From: Phaffia rhodozyma | Lineage: Eukaryota; Basidiomycota; Tremellomycetes; Cystofilobasidiales; Mrakiaceae | Direction: 5' to 3' | Assembly: GCA_014706385.1 (NCBI GenBank) | Contig: JACGZH010000007.1 | Coordinates: 1,185,501 to 1,249,500, forward strand | DNA: 64,000 bases | Part shown: positions 48,242 through 61,346 of the stretch, piece after piece | Numbering within the stretch: the stretch's first letter is position 1 | Layout: each line of letters starts with the position of its first letter | Program-made: the position numbers and the translations under genes | Notes under the pieces: generated by a model | Database searches by the model: none | The model's input: only the letters and a program-made list of their open reading frames with translations | Told to the model about the DNA's origin: nothing

Positions 48242-48476
48242 GTTTGCTCGGATGAGGATGATAGAAGATTGATGGTGAGATGAAGGAAGGAAAGGACTGA
48301 CGTATGGAAATCGCCAGTCACAAGGGAACACCACAAATTCCAGTCATCACCCATCCACCCATCCACCCATCCACCCATCCACCCATCCATCGACCTGGCC
48401 TCCCATCGACCTCTTCACCTTGTCTCGCTTGTTTCCTCATTCATAGTTTCCCATCGAGGACTTATCTTTTTGACCG
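48242..48476. promoter_or_regulatory. Divergent promoter, HAD protein / CSC1-like channel
   Basis: This 235-bp gap contains five tandem 8-bp units (CCATCCAC, 48351-48390) in its middle. No other motif stands out. Confidence 0.5.
48351..48390. repeat. 8-bp tandem repeat CCATCCAC, five units
   Basis: Four exact units and a fifth with one changed base (CCATCCAT). It lies between two divergent start codons. Confidence 0.95.
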
Positions 48477-51400
48477 ATGTCCGAGTTCTGGCCGTTGGTC
48501 ATTAACAACGGGAGTAAGGATCCGGCTCCTGGGAGTAAGTTCAAGTGGACTATGTACACCAATCCCTAGGAGTTGTGCAAGAACTCACTCTGTATCTCGT
48601 TGAAACCGTTGAAACCTTCCTACACATAGTTCCATCGGATGGTAAACCTGATTCTCTCCGTTCAGATCGTGCCATCCATACTGTAAACTCACGTTCTGCG
48701 TGTGTTGCTGTTCTTGAATACAGATAGATTTGAAGGACCCTGGTTCCAAACCCAGTTAACCCTTTCGACTGGTCTCGGTGTATTCTCCTTCCTGCTCTTT
48801 TGTTTTCTGAGAACACGATATCCAATTCTTTTTGCTCCTAGAACAAAGCTCAAAGGTCAGTCTTGAGATGTATCATTCGTGATCGTCAAGACATCGTGTT
48901 CTAAGACCTGATGTAACTGTTCAACAGACTTCTTCCCGTCGGAAGCTCATTTACATGATCCCCGTGGGTTCTTCTCGTGGATCCTTCCCACCTTGCGCAC
49001 AAGCGAATTTACTGTCCTTCAGTGTGTCGGTCTGGATGCTTGTGTAGTTAGTCATCTCTTGATCTGGCCTTCATTTCGAGCTTTGACTCGACTGAAATGA
49101 TCTTGATTGACTCAAAATGTCTCCCTCCCACTTTCACAGCTCCTCAGCTTCTTCAAAATGTCGTTCTTCTTCTTTCTAACGTGTGCACTGGCAGCAGCCG
49201 GAGTACTCATGCCGTTTAATCTCAAAGTACACGGCTCAGTTGATTCTGAACCGGACGACGATACGGATGATCCAACGAAGAACATGACCCTCTCTGCTCT
49301 GTCTATGCTCGCCTCTATGAGAAAGAAGCCATCCCAGCCTAAGGAACCTAGTTTCCTAGATATCCTTACGGATCCAACAACATCACTCTCTCTACATCTT
49401 CTATTCACCTACCTGTTTACGGTTTCCGCCCTCTTTTTCGCGTACAGGAACTTTAACAAATTCATTCAGAACCGTCAACTCTCTGCGCTTGAGCTCGTTC
49501 ACAGCATATCGGCTCGTACCGTACTCATCCAGAACATCCCTGCTTGGCTGCGTGGAGAGCGAGCTCTGTCAGAGTATTTCGAAAACATGGGTTGGGGAGT
49601 TGAAAGCGTGAGCGTTTGCAGAGGAATATCTCCTCTCGAAGATGTTTTGGAGACTCGAACCAAGATGCTTATGAGCTTGGAGGAGGCTTGGGTGGATTTT
49701 GTAGGAAACCCAAGTGTTGTGCCTCGTAGTCAATATGCGTCAAGGGCACCGTCTCCTCTCCCTTCAGGAAGCAGGGCTGAGAATATGGACGGCTCTTCCG
49801 CCACTGCCGCTGATTCGGTCCCTCCTTCAACTCATCAGCATAGTGACGACATGGAAAGCCGCTCGGGATTATCGGCTAAGGGAAAGCGTTTGGAGATTCC
49901 TGGAAGGAAAAGACCGACCGTTCGGAAGGGGGGTAATAACTGGGCGTTCTGGAGGGAGAAGGTTGATGCAATTGAGTACTGGGAGGAAGAATTCGTCAAG
50001 GCTGACGAAGCGGTCCGCAAAAAGAGACGATCAGGAAAGTTCAAAGCAGATGGCGCGGCATTCGTCACGTTTGAGGTTAGTTTCAACTCATGGTTTTGGG
50101 AATTCATCCAATTTAGAAAAATTATTGAGTTTCTCTGGCTCCGCTCCGTATAGAGCATGGCCGATGCTCAGATTGCAGCTCAGGTTGTTCGTGAGTATGA
50201 CCTCGTCTAGATCTTCTTGTAAATCCAATATTGGTGCTAATTCTTCTTATGTCTGTTGCAGATGCTTCTCGACCTGATCAATTGCTCACATGTCAAGCTC
50301 CCGAACCTCGAGACGGTAGGTGCTTCATTGTAATCATTCTGTAGAACCGTGTGGACCGATTTTGAGATGAATATCCATATATATCTCCACGGTAAATTAG
50401 TTGTTTGGCCCAACGTAGGAAAGTCCGAAAACAACCGATGGATTAGGGATGTCTTGATCATGACCTTCATGGCTGCGTTGCTAATCTTCTGGCAGGGTAC
50501 GTCAGGTTTTTCAATCTCGATCGATAGAATATTTATAGCAGTCTAGCTCACGATTTCTGATTTACTCCTCATCTTGTCCTATCAAATCTCTGCTTTACAG
50601 TTCCCGTATCGCTTTTGACTTCTCTACTGCACTACGAGGAGATCCAGAAGTGGCTCCCCTGGTTAGCCAAGTTGATTGATAAATCCGAGCACTTGAGAGC
50701 ACTAGTTCAGAATACCCTACCATCGATGGCTTTGATTGGATTCAATGCTGTATTGCCCTTCTTATTAGAGGGTGAGTTTACCTTCCTATGTTTTGAAACC
50801 CATCAATGAGCGCTGTCTGACTTTTCGCTCTCTCCTCGATCGCAACTTTACCGCGCATAGCCTTGTGTTACTCTCAAGGAATTCAAGCCAGAAGTTGGAT
50901 TGAGTATTCGTTGCTCAAGAAGTGAGTTCTCTATCAAGTTGGCAGAAGTTCATCGATCGATCGTGATACTGATCCTCTTTAATTCGATCATTGCATAACA
51001 GATACTACCTGTTTCTACTGATCTCCGTCATCTTCGTTTGGAACATTACCAACACCTATTGGGCTTTGGTTTTAGATTGGGCTGGAACGCCCACCAAAAT
51101 TCCGTATGTCCCTATTTATGCACTCAATTTGACTACCGTCTAGCTTCTCAAGATGATTTCTTCATTCAGTGAGCGTTTGGCAAAGTCCCTAGGTGCTGGT
51201 CTTGCACGAAACTTCTTCATGTCTTATGTCATGTTGCAAGGCCTGGGTATCATGCCATTCCAGCTACTCAATATAGGCACAGTCCTTTCACTGGGGTTCT
51301 ATAGAGCGTTTTACACCAAGACACCTCGAGGTGCGTCTATATTGAACATCATAAGCTAGCGCTGATATGTTGTGTCTGTTTTTACTCAACCTGATTTACT

Positions 51401-53257
51401 CTTCTCGATGTGTAATCTACACTGATAGATTTCGCCGAGCTCAACGCACCCCCTATGTTGAATTATGGAACAGGTATGCTTCGTAAAATTCGTGTTACTA
51501 ACGTCCATACACGCTTGTCACTTATCTCTTCGTTCATTTCCGTTTGAATACAGTGTATCCACAGGCAATCTTGGTCTTCACGGTGACATTGATGTACTCT
51601 GTGATCTCGCCTCTTGTCCTAGTTTTTGGAGCAATCTACTTCGGAATGGGTTATCTTGTTTACAAGTACAAACTTCTTTTTGGTGAGTCAGCTGTCATTA
51701 CTTTCAGTTAGTAAGTTTACTCCGATGGAGTTCAAAGTTAAAAGGTCATTTTTAATCAACTTTGTCAGTCTTTTACAAGCCTTACGAAAGCTCTGGGCAG
51801 GTATGCATGTCTTCAACTGCGTGATCAACTTATGTCAGATATCGACCTAAATTTAAATTATCTTCTATATAGGCCTGGCCTATCACATTCTCTAGACTTC
51901 TTCTTGGAGTGATGCTCTTCCAAATCTTCATGGCCGGACTCTTCCTCCTTCAGAGAGCATACATCATCTCGGGACTCATGATCCCACTTCTCTCTCTCAC
52001 CTTGGTCTGGTCCTTCCAGATATATAAGCTCTACCAACCTCTATGTCAAAGCGTCAGCTTGAGCTTGATCGCCGATGTCCAGAAGGGCGAGAGTGCAGAG
52101 AATGTGCTGAAAGTAAGGAGTGAAAGGAGTCGGATGGAGCAAGCTGAGATCACTAGATCACAATGGTGAGGCTGCCTCGTTATTCCTTTCCTTTATGAAT
52201 CGCGCAAGTTCCAAACCACTCTGAAATCTGCAACATCAATCTAACCCGTTGTTCAATCCAACCGGTCTGTTTGCGTCCTTGCCGTTGCAAATAGTAATTT
52301 GAATCGTCGAAGATATGCGGTCAATCAAGAGGACCTCTATCTTGCACCAGCTGATGATCGAACGGATTATGTGAGTTTCCTAGCATTCGAACCCTTGTTC
52401 TATCTCGGTCCGCTTACGCTTGATTCTTTTATGGGGTGGTGGTGTAAAAGTCTCAACCTCCGATGAGCAGTTATTTCCCTGGTGTCCTCAATACCGGTCG
52501 AAAACGTTACGCTCACCCTGCTCTAGCCGGAGTTCTTCCATTTCCCTGGCTCCCACTAAAGCCTGGAGAGTCCACGATGTCTCAAACGGAAGTCGAACAG
52601 AACCCGTCCAACAACGACTCGAAACAAAAGGGGTCAGTCGTTCTCTCATTCGGGAGGAAAGTCCAGAAACTAGGAAAGAAAGCAGCAGGAAACAAGAGAA
52701 AGAGTTTCACCGATGGACCACATGAAGACTCTGGCGCGCAGTTGAAAGATCGAAATGAAAGCCTGGATGTGAACGGGAAGAGATCGAACACGAGAAAGTC
52801 TTCTGGAACGGCAAATGCTCAGGATCCATCTTCCTCTGCTGCCGGTAATACTGGCAAGACCGCGGATCGAGTCGGCCTGCCGCTCGACGATGACGAACGA
52901 AACCCGTGGTTGGACAATCCTCGACAAGATTTCCTGAGAAGAAACTCCTTAGGTGTCCCAGGGATGCATTATGACGAAGACGACTCGGACGACGGAAGTG
53001 AAGAACCAGATGATGAGACTTCTACGCTGGCAGCAGATGAGAACTCACCACTTGTAGGCGATCAAGGACGATACAGGGTATGTTTCTCCTCTTCTTCCTT
53101 CATTGTCAATTTGAGGACTTCACGATCTGATGCTTGATTTGGCACCACGAAACAGCCATATTTCCCTCATCCGGAAAGGAGACGAGCGTTCTCAACATCT
53201 TCAGCTCACCCATCTCGATCAACTTCAGACCCTGTCGGACCACCATCCGGTGTTTGA
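48477..53257 (+). CDS. CSC1/OSCA/TMEM63-family calcium-permeable channel (DUF221)
   Basis: This is a multi-span osmo- or mechanosensitive cation channel of the CSC1/Phm7/Rsn1 type, probably in plasma or internal membranes. An N-terminal helix LTLSTGLGVFSFLLFCFLRT precedes the RSN1_TM region (DPRGFFSWI, then FFFFLTCALAAAGVLMPFNL near 49170). The cytosolic domain begins ISARTVLIQNIPAWLRGE and holds a Ser-rich insert. The core seven-span domain includes ALVQNTLPSMALIGFNAVLP (about 50700), SVIFVWNITNTYWALVLDW, FFMSYVMLQGLGIMPFQLL, FTVTLMYSVISPLVLVFGAI and SRLLLGVMLFQIFMAGLFLL. The C-terminal cytosolic extension shows KRYAHPALAGVLPFPWLP and NPWLDNP, then YFPHPERRRAF, as in fungal Phm7 extensions. 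Many introns split it; the 5' exon (MSEFWPLVINNG) and the following 185-nt intron are the least certain part. About 1000-1100 residues. Confidence 0.9.
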
Positions 53258-53523
53258 ACTGTGCATATATGTTGCTTACTCTCTATACGTTCTCTCTTTC
53301 TTGATTGATTCTCTTAATTCAGCTCGATTTTTGATTTTGTGCCGTACTCTGTACCTTTATGCAAACTCGTTTTCCCTTGTCCAGATTCGTGCTTGTTTCT
53401 TCCACTCAACTGATGATTCCTCTTATGTGTCCCGTGCGACAAAATATCTTCTTCAAGTCATCATTGTAGGAGGGTTTGATTGCTGTTTTCTCTTTTATAG
53501 TTCGTTTTGCGAACACTCTAGTT

Positions 53524-55033
53524 TCAAAGCTTCACGGCAGTGTGAATGGAAGCAATCCCTCCGGTGAGATCCCTCCATGCGCCACCTTCACCCTCTCTCA
53601 TCTCACCCGTCTGGAAGCCTGCTTCTCGAATCCTATTCGGTTTGAAGATTAAACAAATGAGAAAAAAAGTTGAAAGTTGAGCAATCAAATTCTGTTCTAG
53701 ATCGGTCGGTCAACCACAAAAAGTGTGGGAGAGGAACGTACATCTGAGCGAAATCTGGCTGCGAAGGGAATCGCTCGATAGACTCAATCAAATATTGGTA
53801 AGAATCCCTATCGCTGGCAAGGATTTGACCTAAAAGAGGAATCATCGAGAACGAGTATTGTCGGTAGATTCTGTCGTTTCGTTGTGCGTTCGGGAGAGCC
53901 AAAGAGAACATATACATGAGCACAGAGATGAGGCAGAATGAAAGAGACAAAGACAAAAAGACCCACCCGGCGAACAAGGGGTTGGTGACCTTTCCAAACT
54001 CCATACAGCAGAAGATTCCTCCGGGCTTGAGAACTCTGTAAGCTTCCTCGAGAACGGCAGGGATGTCGGTACAGTTTCGGATACCGAAGGAGATCGTGTA
54101 GAGATCTTTTGAAGCGGAAGGAATGTCGAGCGCCTGGGCGTTTCCGTGAGTGAACGAGATTTGCGGGCCTAGAATAGGAAGCAAAAGTTTAGTTGACTCT
54201 TGTTTGCAATGACAAAACACAAAGGTCTATGAGAGACCAAAGAGAGAGAAAGACGAACCTCCGTGGTACATGGTCTTCCTGAACCTCTTCTCACCCTCGG
54301 CCAGCATCTCTTTGTTGATATCGAGAATCTCGACCTTGACATCCCTATCCGCGTGCTTCAACCTAGCGTGATCCAATATTCGCTCTGCGATATCACCCGT
54401 TCCACCCGCGACATCAAGACAGCTCCATCCCTGGCGACCTCTGCCTCCAGGATTAAGTGTGCTCACGAAATCATCTTTCCATAGCCGATGAATACCGAGT
54501 GACATTGCATCGTTCATGACATCGTACGAGGACGCAACGGAAGAGAAAACCCCTCGGACTGTTATTGCGTATGAGGAATATCACATAAGAAAGAGAGGAA
54601 AGCACATAGAAGGGTTAGAATGATTGAGTTCTCCTATCGGGTTGACCCATTGGACATTTTTTAAACTAGTGAAAGAGAGAGAGAGAGGAAACAGCTGAAG
54701 AATAGCTCTGCAAGATCTATGTCCCCTGACACTCTAACGAGCTTCGGATTCTTCGAGACAAGGAAGGAGAACGAAGAAAAAAAACTTACCCATTCCCTCC
54801 TTTTCGGCCTCAGGGACGGTCTTGAACCCAAAATGGGTAGTCTTTGACGACTCGGGCTTATTTGAAGCGGAGGTCTGGGTCTCTGCCTCTGAAGCCAAAG
54901 GAGAAGAAGTAGAAGTGGGGACAGGGTTCGAGGGAAGCGGCTGGGACTGAACTATCGAGGATGTGCGGATCGATCGAGCAAGTTGCGAGGTAATAGTTGT
55001 CGATCGAAGGGACTGTCTGATAGGAGCAAACAT
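53524..55033 (-). CDS. COQ5: COQ5, ubiquinone biosynthesis C-methyltransferase
   Basis: This mitochondrial SAM-dependent C-methyltransferase acts on 2-methoxy-6-polyprenyl-1,4-benzoquinol in coenzyme Q synthesis, in the matrix-side CoQ complex. The presequence [20 protein letters not shown] is basic and Ser/Thr-rich. [16 protein letters not shown] and [19 protein letters not shown] follow. SAM motif I is [15 protein letters not shown] (about 54400). Other UbiE/COQ5 signatures are [20 protein letters not shown] (about 54080) and [15 protein letters not shown]. Next come [20 protein letters not shown] and [12 protein letters not shown], and the last exon gives [18 protein letters not shown] to [10 protein letters not shown]. 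Five to six exons; about 345 residues. A longer in-frame upstream extension exists, but the presequence starts naturally at this ATG. It is convergent with the CSC1-like gene. Confidence 0.95.
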
Positions 55034-55429
55034 AGTGAAATCAAAAGCGGGGTTCTTTCTTCCTTTTAAGTGTATCTGCAGGTCAAAAGAAAGCGTCGAG
55101 TGAGATAGGAGATTCCAAATGTAGACGTAGTAGTTGGTGGTGATGATCAGCGATCTAACGAGAAACCTGAGGAAGGCGACGCGGATTATTGTGGGTGACA
55201 AAATTCTGGACTTCAGATGATCACCAAATAACGACACGCTATCATGAGCCAGACTGCCTTCGTCGTTTTTGACTTAACTTGCTATCAGCGATCGTCTTGC
55301 TCGTGTAGAATATGGCCAAATCATCCGGATTCCATACATGAACGAACGAACGAGTGAACAGATTTAAACACGCAAAACGTTTCCTCGTCCATGATACATT
55401 TAATCTTTATTTTTGGTTTACATCACGAA
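55034..55429. other. Intergenic: COQ5 promoter and U2AF1 3' flank
   Basis: About 400 bases between two minus-strand genes. It holds the COQ5 upstream region and the U2AF1 3' end. A short gaacgaacgaac repeat lies near 55341. No other feature. Confidence 0.5.
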
Positions 55430-56677
55430 TCAATATCTAGCAACCTTGCCCGAATCCCATGGCCGGTCATACAACGGCGCGTCTTCCTCGTCTGCCGGGG
55501 GTCCGGTATGAGAAGGTGGGACCGAGCTCCTAGCCGGACTCCTACTCCTGTCTCTATCGTCTCTGGCGTCTTTGTGGGCGGTGGCTCGCTTGCCAGGCAC
55601 CCAACCGGCGTTTTCGTCGATCAAAGAATCTTTTGGGTTGATCTCTCGTTCGAGACGCTGACCAGCTCGAAGCTCAGAAGCTAGCCGAGGGGACGGTAAA
55701 CGGACGTGAAGGAAGTTGCAAACTGAACAGAATAGAATAGAGGACGGTCAGCCACTCGATTAAAGTGGTAAAAGAGGACAAGCGACCTAAAACGCAAATG
55801 CAAAGCCACTCACGACCACCTCTGTTGCAGTCTCCAGTCTCGTTCTGTCTGCAGCATGCCTCCCTAAAATCTGTCACCGGGCTGAGTTCAGCCCAAAGTG
55901 GTCGGGCCTGGTACCATCTGTCATTCATGTTGGCAACCGCGGCACCAGCCTCAACCTCCCATTCGTACCGAGCATAAACGTTTCCAACCAAATGGTCTCC
56001 TACGTTGTCACAAATATGAATCTCGAGCAAGTTTCCGAACTGAGCGAGTTCCCTGTTCATCAAGCGTCATAGACATTTTATTTGTGTTGTTAGCTATGTG
56101 TTCTTGTCAAGTGAATCCAGTATAGAAGAGGAAATAAGACGAGAAGGACACACATAAACATGTCTTCGTAAAAGGCATCGAAATCATCCTGAAGCTCCTC
56201 GTCCGTCAAGGTGCATTGTGGGTCGAGCCCTGGGTTTTGATACACGTTTGAAAGAAGAATGGTTTGAGAGTGTACAGGCTTCTGATGTCGTCTTGAGCAG
56301 CGGTCACCGTGTCGACAGGCTCCAATCTAAGTTTTGAGAGAGAAGAAGGGAATCATGATTGAGACGCGTAAGTGACGATGGTAAATGAGGATAATAAGCA
56401 GAACAAAGCTGGATTGCTTACTTTATAATAGAAAGAACAGTTGACTCTGCAGGTTGTTCCCAGATCACCGATTATGAGATCAAATATCAGTATATCGGAA
56501 GAAAGAACGACATAGAAGGTAATATCAAGTTGAAAATGCGTTGGGATGAGCTACATCTGGATCTGATACCTCCGAGTGCTCGGGAAAGAACAGACCAAGA
56601 GAAGAAGAAAAAGAAGGAAAAGACTAGACAAACCTGTCTTGTTCTGTTCCAAAGATACTGGCGAGATGAGAGGCCAT
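55430..56677 (-). CDS. U2AF1: U2AF small subunit (U2AF35/U2AF1), 3' splice-site recognition
   Basis: This nuclear splicing factor recognises the AG of 3' splice sites with U2AF65. Reading from the right: [15 protein letters not shown], then zinc finger 1, CSFYYK joined to [14 protein letters not shown] (C-x8-C-x5-C-x3-H). Then come [17 protein letters not shown] and [20 protein letters not shown]. The UHM/RRM is [20 protein letters not shown] to [20 protein letters not shown]. Zinc finger 2 is [13 protein letters not shown] then NRGG, joined over an intron to LCNFLHVR. The usual RS domain is reduced to a short [13 protein letters not shown] patch before the end GKVARY. About six to seven exons; about 270 residues. 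It is divergent from RAX2. Confidence 0.94.
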
Positions 56678-57471
56678 ATTGTTGTGAATGCGAGGCTTTA
56701 GGTATCTGTATGTAGTCCGAAGTGAGGGTGAGAAAGAAGGTAGGAGGGGTAACAAGATGGAAAGCGTGTCTGCCCATACGTCTCGACCTTAGGTGAATGC
56801 TGAGTAAGGGTGAGTATTTGAATCAAGCTTACATGCTCATATAAGACTCACGTGTGACGCACCGCTTTGAAAATGGCTAGTCTGTCTTCACTGTAAACAC
56901 CAGATAGCTTGTTTGGCGAAAAGCCTAATGAAAGTTTGTATTGTTCAGTATCATTTCCTAATGAAGCGTCGTAATACTTTTCCAATAGGAGATCGATTTG
57001 ACCTTCCTAGTGATCTCAAGTAGACACCGTTACGTTCTCCACATACTTGCGCATACGTTCATCTTGGACGAGGAATAGAGAAGGATCTGTAGAAACATAC
57101 GATCACTGCATAGACTTCTGTTTCTAAACGCTTCTGAGCGTGCCGGGCAGTCATTGGACGGGTGTGTTGTTTGTTGTTCAAGTACCCGGTGTATCGACTC
57201 TATAGAAAAATCCATATATGCCATCAGAACACTTGACTACAGATGGCCTAATAACTTTTTTTTAACGAGAAACTACAAAGCCCCCTAATGAAATGCTACA
57301 ATTTATCCTAATTAGTGTTCACACTGTTTTGTGTTTCAACTCCCAAACAACCACACAACATATATACCCCACACCACTCGTTCGCTCTTCTTCAAGCCTT
57401 TCCGATCAGCCAACCATCAGGTCTGTCCCAACATTCATCCCGTGTAGAACAGGTCAAGCCAACAGCCAACG
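56678..57471. promoter_or_regulatory. Divergent promoter region, U2AF1 / RAX2
   Basis: About 800 bases separate the starts. CACGTG occurs at 56849-56854. The open frame at 57293-57658 overlaps the RAX2 start in another frame and has no family features. No RNA gene seen. Confidence 0.5.
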
Positions 57472-60400
57472 ATGGCGCATCCATCTGGTCCATCGGTCGG
57501 ACAGACATTGGATGGTGATCTTCAACAGCTCCAACAATCCACCAGAACACCTTACTCTTCAACAAGGGCCACCTTGCTCCAACCTTTATTGCTCTCCACT
57601 CTGGCCCTCTCGTTATTCACCCCGACAAATGCTTCCTCGTCGTCTCATCATCCAATAAGCTCATCCCTTCACTCTATTCGTTCTATCCTTGATTCGTTCA
57701 ACCTGCTCGGTTCACCATTGTATGCTCCTTCGTTCGCGGCGACATCCTCGAATGTAACCTACTCCTCTTCGGTCTCTACTCTACTCAACGGCCGGCTTGA
57801 CTCCACTGCTGTACCTCTACCAATTGCTCAAACCTCTGACGGTGGCATCATCTATGATATGTGTCTTCTTGGAGCTTCAGCCACATCCAATGGTACTCTC
57901 ATCGTCGGAGGTGATTTTTCTCAATTTGGAGGTGTCCAACTCGACAACGTCGCCAGAATCAACCTAGATTCAGACACTGTCTCTGTCCTGCCTCTTGAAA
58001 ATGGTGGTCTTGACGGTGTCGTTCGGACATTGTTCTGTGACACTATTGAAAACATCGTCTGGATTGGAGGTTCTTTCAATGGTCCATCTACCAGTTCGCT
58101 CGGTTCCTCGACTGCAAACTATGGAGGCAGAGTCGTTACCTACGATCCTACCGCGAACTCGTTCGCTCCACCACCCTTTGTTGGGTTCAACACCGGCTCT
58201 GTTCTCTCGATCACCAACACATCCACATCGTCTGTTCTCTTCACCGGCTCATTCCAAGTGGCCTATTCTACGCTCAATCCTACTACCAACACGTCAGGTC
58301 AGACCGGGTTCTCTTCTACCGGTCTTCCCTTGTCTAACATCACTCTCTACTCACCTGGATCGACTCCATTCTCGGCCTCACTCACCCCCATTCCCATACT
58401 CGGCTCAACTACCGATATCACCGCATCGCCGACCACCACCCTCACTGGCTATATAGATCCTGATGTCATGTTCTGCCCCACAGATCAGGATGGACAGGGC
58501 CAAAGCTGGTTCGGCGGAGACAGCCAGATTTCTGTCGTCAATGTCGCCCTGGGTTCCAACCGAGTCGTTGCCGCTTCCGGGCTTAGGATTGGAAACACTT
58601 TCCAGGACGGAAGAGGAACAAGCGCATTCAGGTATGTGTTTCTTGGAAATAAATCTTTTTCAATCGAATATCGTGTTGATCACTTTGTTTCAACATCAGA
58701 ATCGTCACCCTCCCCGACAACGCAGTTCAAACGGTGACCTACCTTGATCTGGAGACCGACACGATGTTAAATTGCACTACAACTTGTCCTCTCTCTACGA
58801 ACAGTTCAATTCCCTTCCAAGACTTCATATTCACCGCAGGTCAGGTCGAGATCACCGGTTTCCAGTTGGTCTTGCTTGAGTGGACGGGGTCTGGACCGGG
58901 ATTGCATCTCATTGAATTACTCTCCTCAGGTACGTCTCGGCTGTCTTTCTCATTTCACAGAGTGGCACGCTTGGACTCAACTAAAACGCGTTCTCTTCTT
59001 TACATCAACAAGGCTCTTATGCGACTACTCTCCCGACCAACACCACCTCCTGCGCGTCGATACCTTCGACAGCAAATTCTGAGATCGTGGGCAACTGGAC
59101 CTCAATTCAGGTCGCCAATACTGCTCTGGGAGGGACCACATCAGAAGCAATTTCTGCATCTGTTTTGCCGACTACTCTGTCCTACCTGACAGAATTTCCA
59201 TCAATAACATATTACCCATACGTAACCAGCACTGGTAATTATACTATTAGTCTCGTCGTCCCTGGATGTAGGGTTGTTGGCGACTGCTCGACCCGAACCA
59301 GTCTCGACGTTCTCTTCACGCCCTACAGTGGTGCGGGCTCTTATCTTCAAACAGTTCCTCCTAGTTCGAACGACCAAGCATATCCAATCTACACAGGCTC
59401 AGTCCAAGCATCATCAGATTCGTTCAACCCTGCGATTAAGATTTCGTTGAGCTCAATCCCGAGTGGGGTCAACGGGGATCGATATACTATAGTAGCTAGT
59501 CAGCTGATATTCGAGCTGTTGACAGTTGATACTGTCGGCGATGGATCAGGTTCGGTTCATCATGTAAATGGGTCGGGTCTGGTTGGGCCGACGAACGTAA
59601 CATCTTCAAACACGGGCTTGGGTCAAAATCCTAGCTCCCGGTCGGTTGGATTTGGAGTATTCGAATGGACCAAAGCACAAGCGGATGCGGCAAACGTTTC
59701 GATCGACGCGACGGGCACGATTTACAATAGTTCCGAGACTCCATTTGATCAGCTTTCCGTCAGTATTTCGAATACTCTCGGCTTCATCGACTCGACTACC
59801 ACAATTACCACGGCCACACTGGTGGACTCGGTCTACTATGTAGGCGGAACGTTCTCGACCTCCGACTATTCCAACATCATCGCCTTTCCTATCACCAATG
59901 GTACATCTTCCGCGGCGACTGACTCGAGCGTGATCCAAGCTCTTGCGGAAGAAGGACTTAATGGCCCAGTGTACGCCTTAGTATCATCTGGAACAAATCT
60001 TTTTGTGGGTGGCTCGTTCACCGCCACAAAGTCTGGTGAGACTTCTCTATCAAACCTGGCTCTTTACGATACGAGCACCAGAAAATGGAGTTCTATCAGA
60101 TCCGGACTGGACGGACCGGTGACCAAGCTATCGTTCGGGCAGGACGGCCAAAAGCTTCTCATCGGTGGGACGTTCTCGAATATATTAGCTTCGCCTTCTG
60201 GATCCTTGAGGAAGAAACGAGCGGCAAATGCCCCGGTAGGCGGATTTAGTCTTTGGGACTTCGATACAAACAACTGGGCAGCCGATCAGCCCGGTGTCTC
60301 TGGAAACGTCAACTCCTTCAGCACAGTCGCTGGGTCCTCTGAAATGTACTTCGGAGGCGGTATCACAGGCGTGGCCAGTAGTACGCCAATCGTCGTCTCT

Positions 60401-61346
60401 AAATCTAGGCGTGAGATCTCTCTTCTTGTGTTGACCCATATTTTCAAGACACTAAAATACTGATATTGCCGGTCTGAACCCGTGTTCTTTCTAGATCATC
60501 TCGCCCGAGGTGTGGTCGTAGTTATCTGCATGGCGATCGCCTTAGGAGTCGTCTTCCTCGGCGTCCTTCTTGGAGTTGTCATTCGTCTATGGAGACGGCA
60601 CCATGAGGACGAGTCGTTTTACCCTGTCGGACCAACTACAATTTCCTCAGAAAAAGAGAAAATGCCGTTCGAAGGATCGCCTGCAATGACAAACACTCAA
60701 GGAAACTCGGCTCTGTTGTCACACATCAATGCGGCCACAGAGGGCATGATTCTTGCTTCCCGGAGTAAAAATGTTGGTGTTGATAGCGGAAGATCAGCTG
60801 GAACGGGTCCTGTTCCGGGCGCAGGTGCCGTTGCCGCTGGAGTAGGCGCGGCTGGATTGACTGTAGCGGCTAGTCGACGAGGAGGAGAGTCTTCAGAGTC
60901 AGCTGAAGTTTCGCCTGGTCAGACGTCAGACAGTGGGGTGGATGAATTCGATCGGGGGCCGTCTTCAATCAGGCTGGGAGCCCCAATCAGAACTGAACCT
61001 GAATTTGAGTCTGGCGAAGGAACCGGAGAGGACTGGGAGGAGGGAGAAGGAGAGATGGTCGAAGCTAGGGTGGCCCATGCGAGGTGGAGCTTAATCCCAG
61101 ATACAGATGCAGATAGGGAACTTCGGCTGAGTGCCGGTAAAGTACGTCTCGTTTATCTTTTCTTCATTCCAATCTCCTTCTTTCTTGTTAATTCATCTGA
61201 TTGATAATCATACTAACGTGTCTTTTTCTTATATCACGTCCTATCAGCCATATCTCATTTTGAACGACTCAGATCCAGAATGGTGGCTTGCGCTCGATCC
61301 GACAACAGGCGAACAGGGCGCTGTCCCTGCAAGCTGGATGTTGTAA
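57472..61346 (+). CDS. RAX2: RAX2-like cortical polarity protein with C-terminal SH3 domain
   Basis: This is a large single-span membrane glycoprotein homologous to Rax2, a persistent cortical landmark for bud-site or hyphal polarity. A hydrophobic segment (LLQPLLLSTLALSLF) about 35 residues in serves as signal or anchor. The extracytosolic part has many N-x-S/T sites and kelch-like repeats, such as GTLIVGGDFSQFGGVQLDNVA (about 57890), LFVGGSFTATKSGETSLSNL (about 60000) and KLLIGGTFSNI. Rax2-specific motifs are YVTSTGNYTISLVVPGC (about 59220) and YFGGGITG. The membrane helix is VVVVICMAIALGVVFLGVLL (about 60520), followed by RLWRRHH. The cytosolic tail is Gly/Ala- and Glu-rich. Its last 60 residues read as an SH3 domain (ARVAHARWSLIP, then ELRLSAGKPYLILNDSDP and EWWLALDPTTGEQGAVPASW). 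About five exons; about 1190 residues. Confidence 0.88.
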
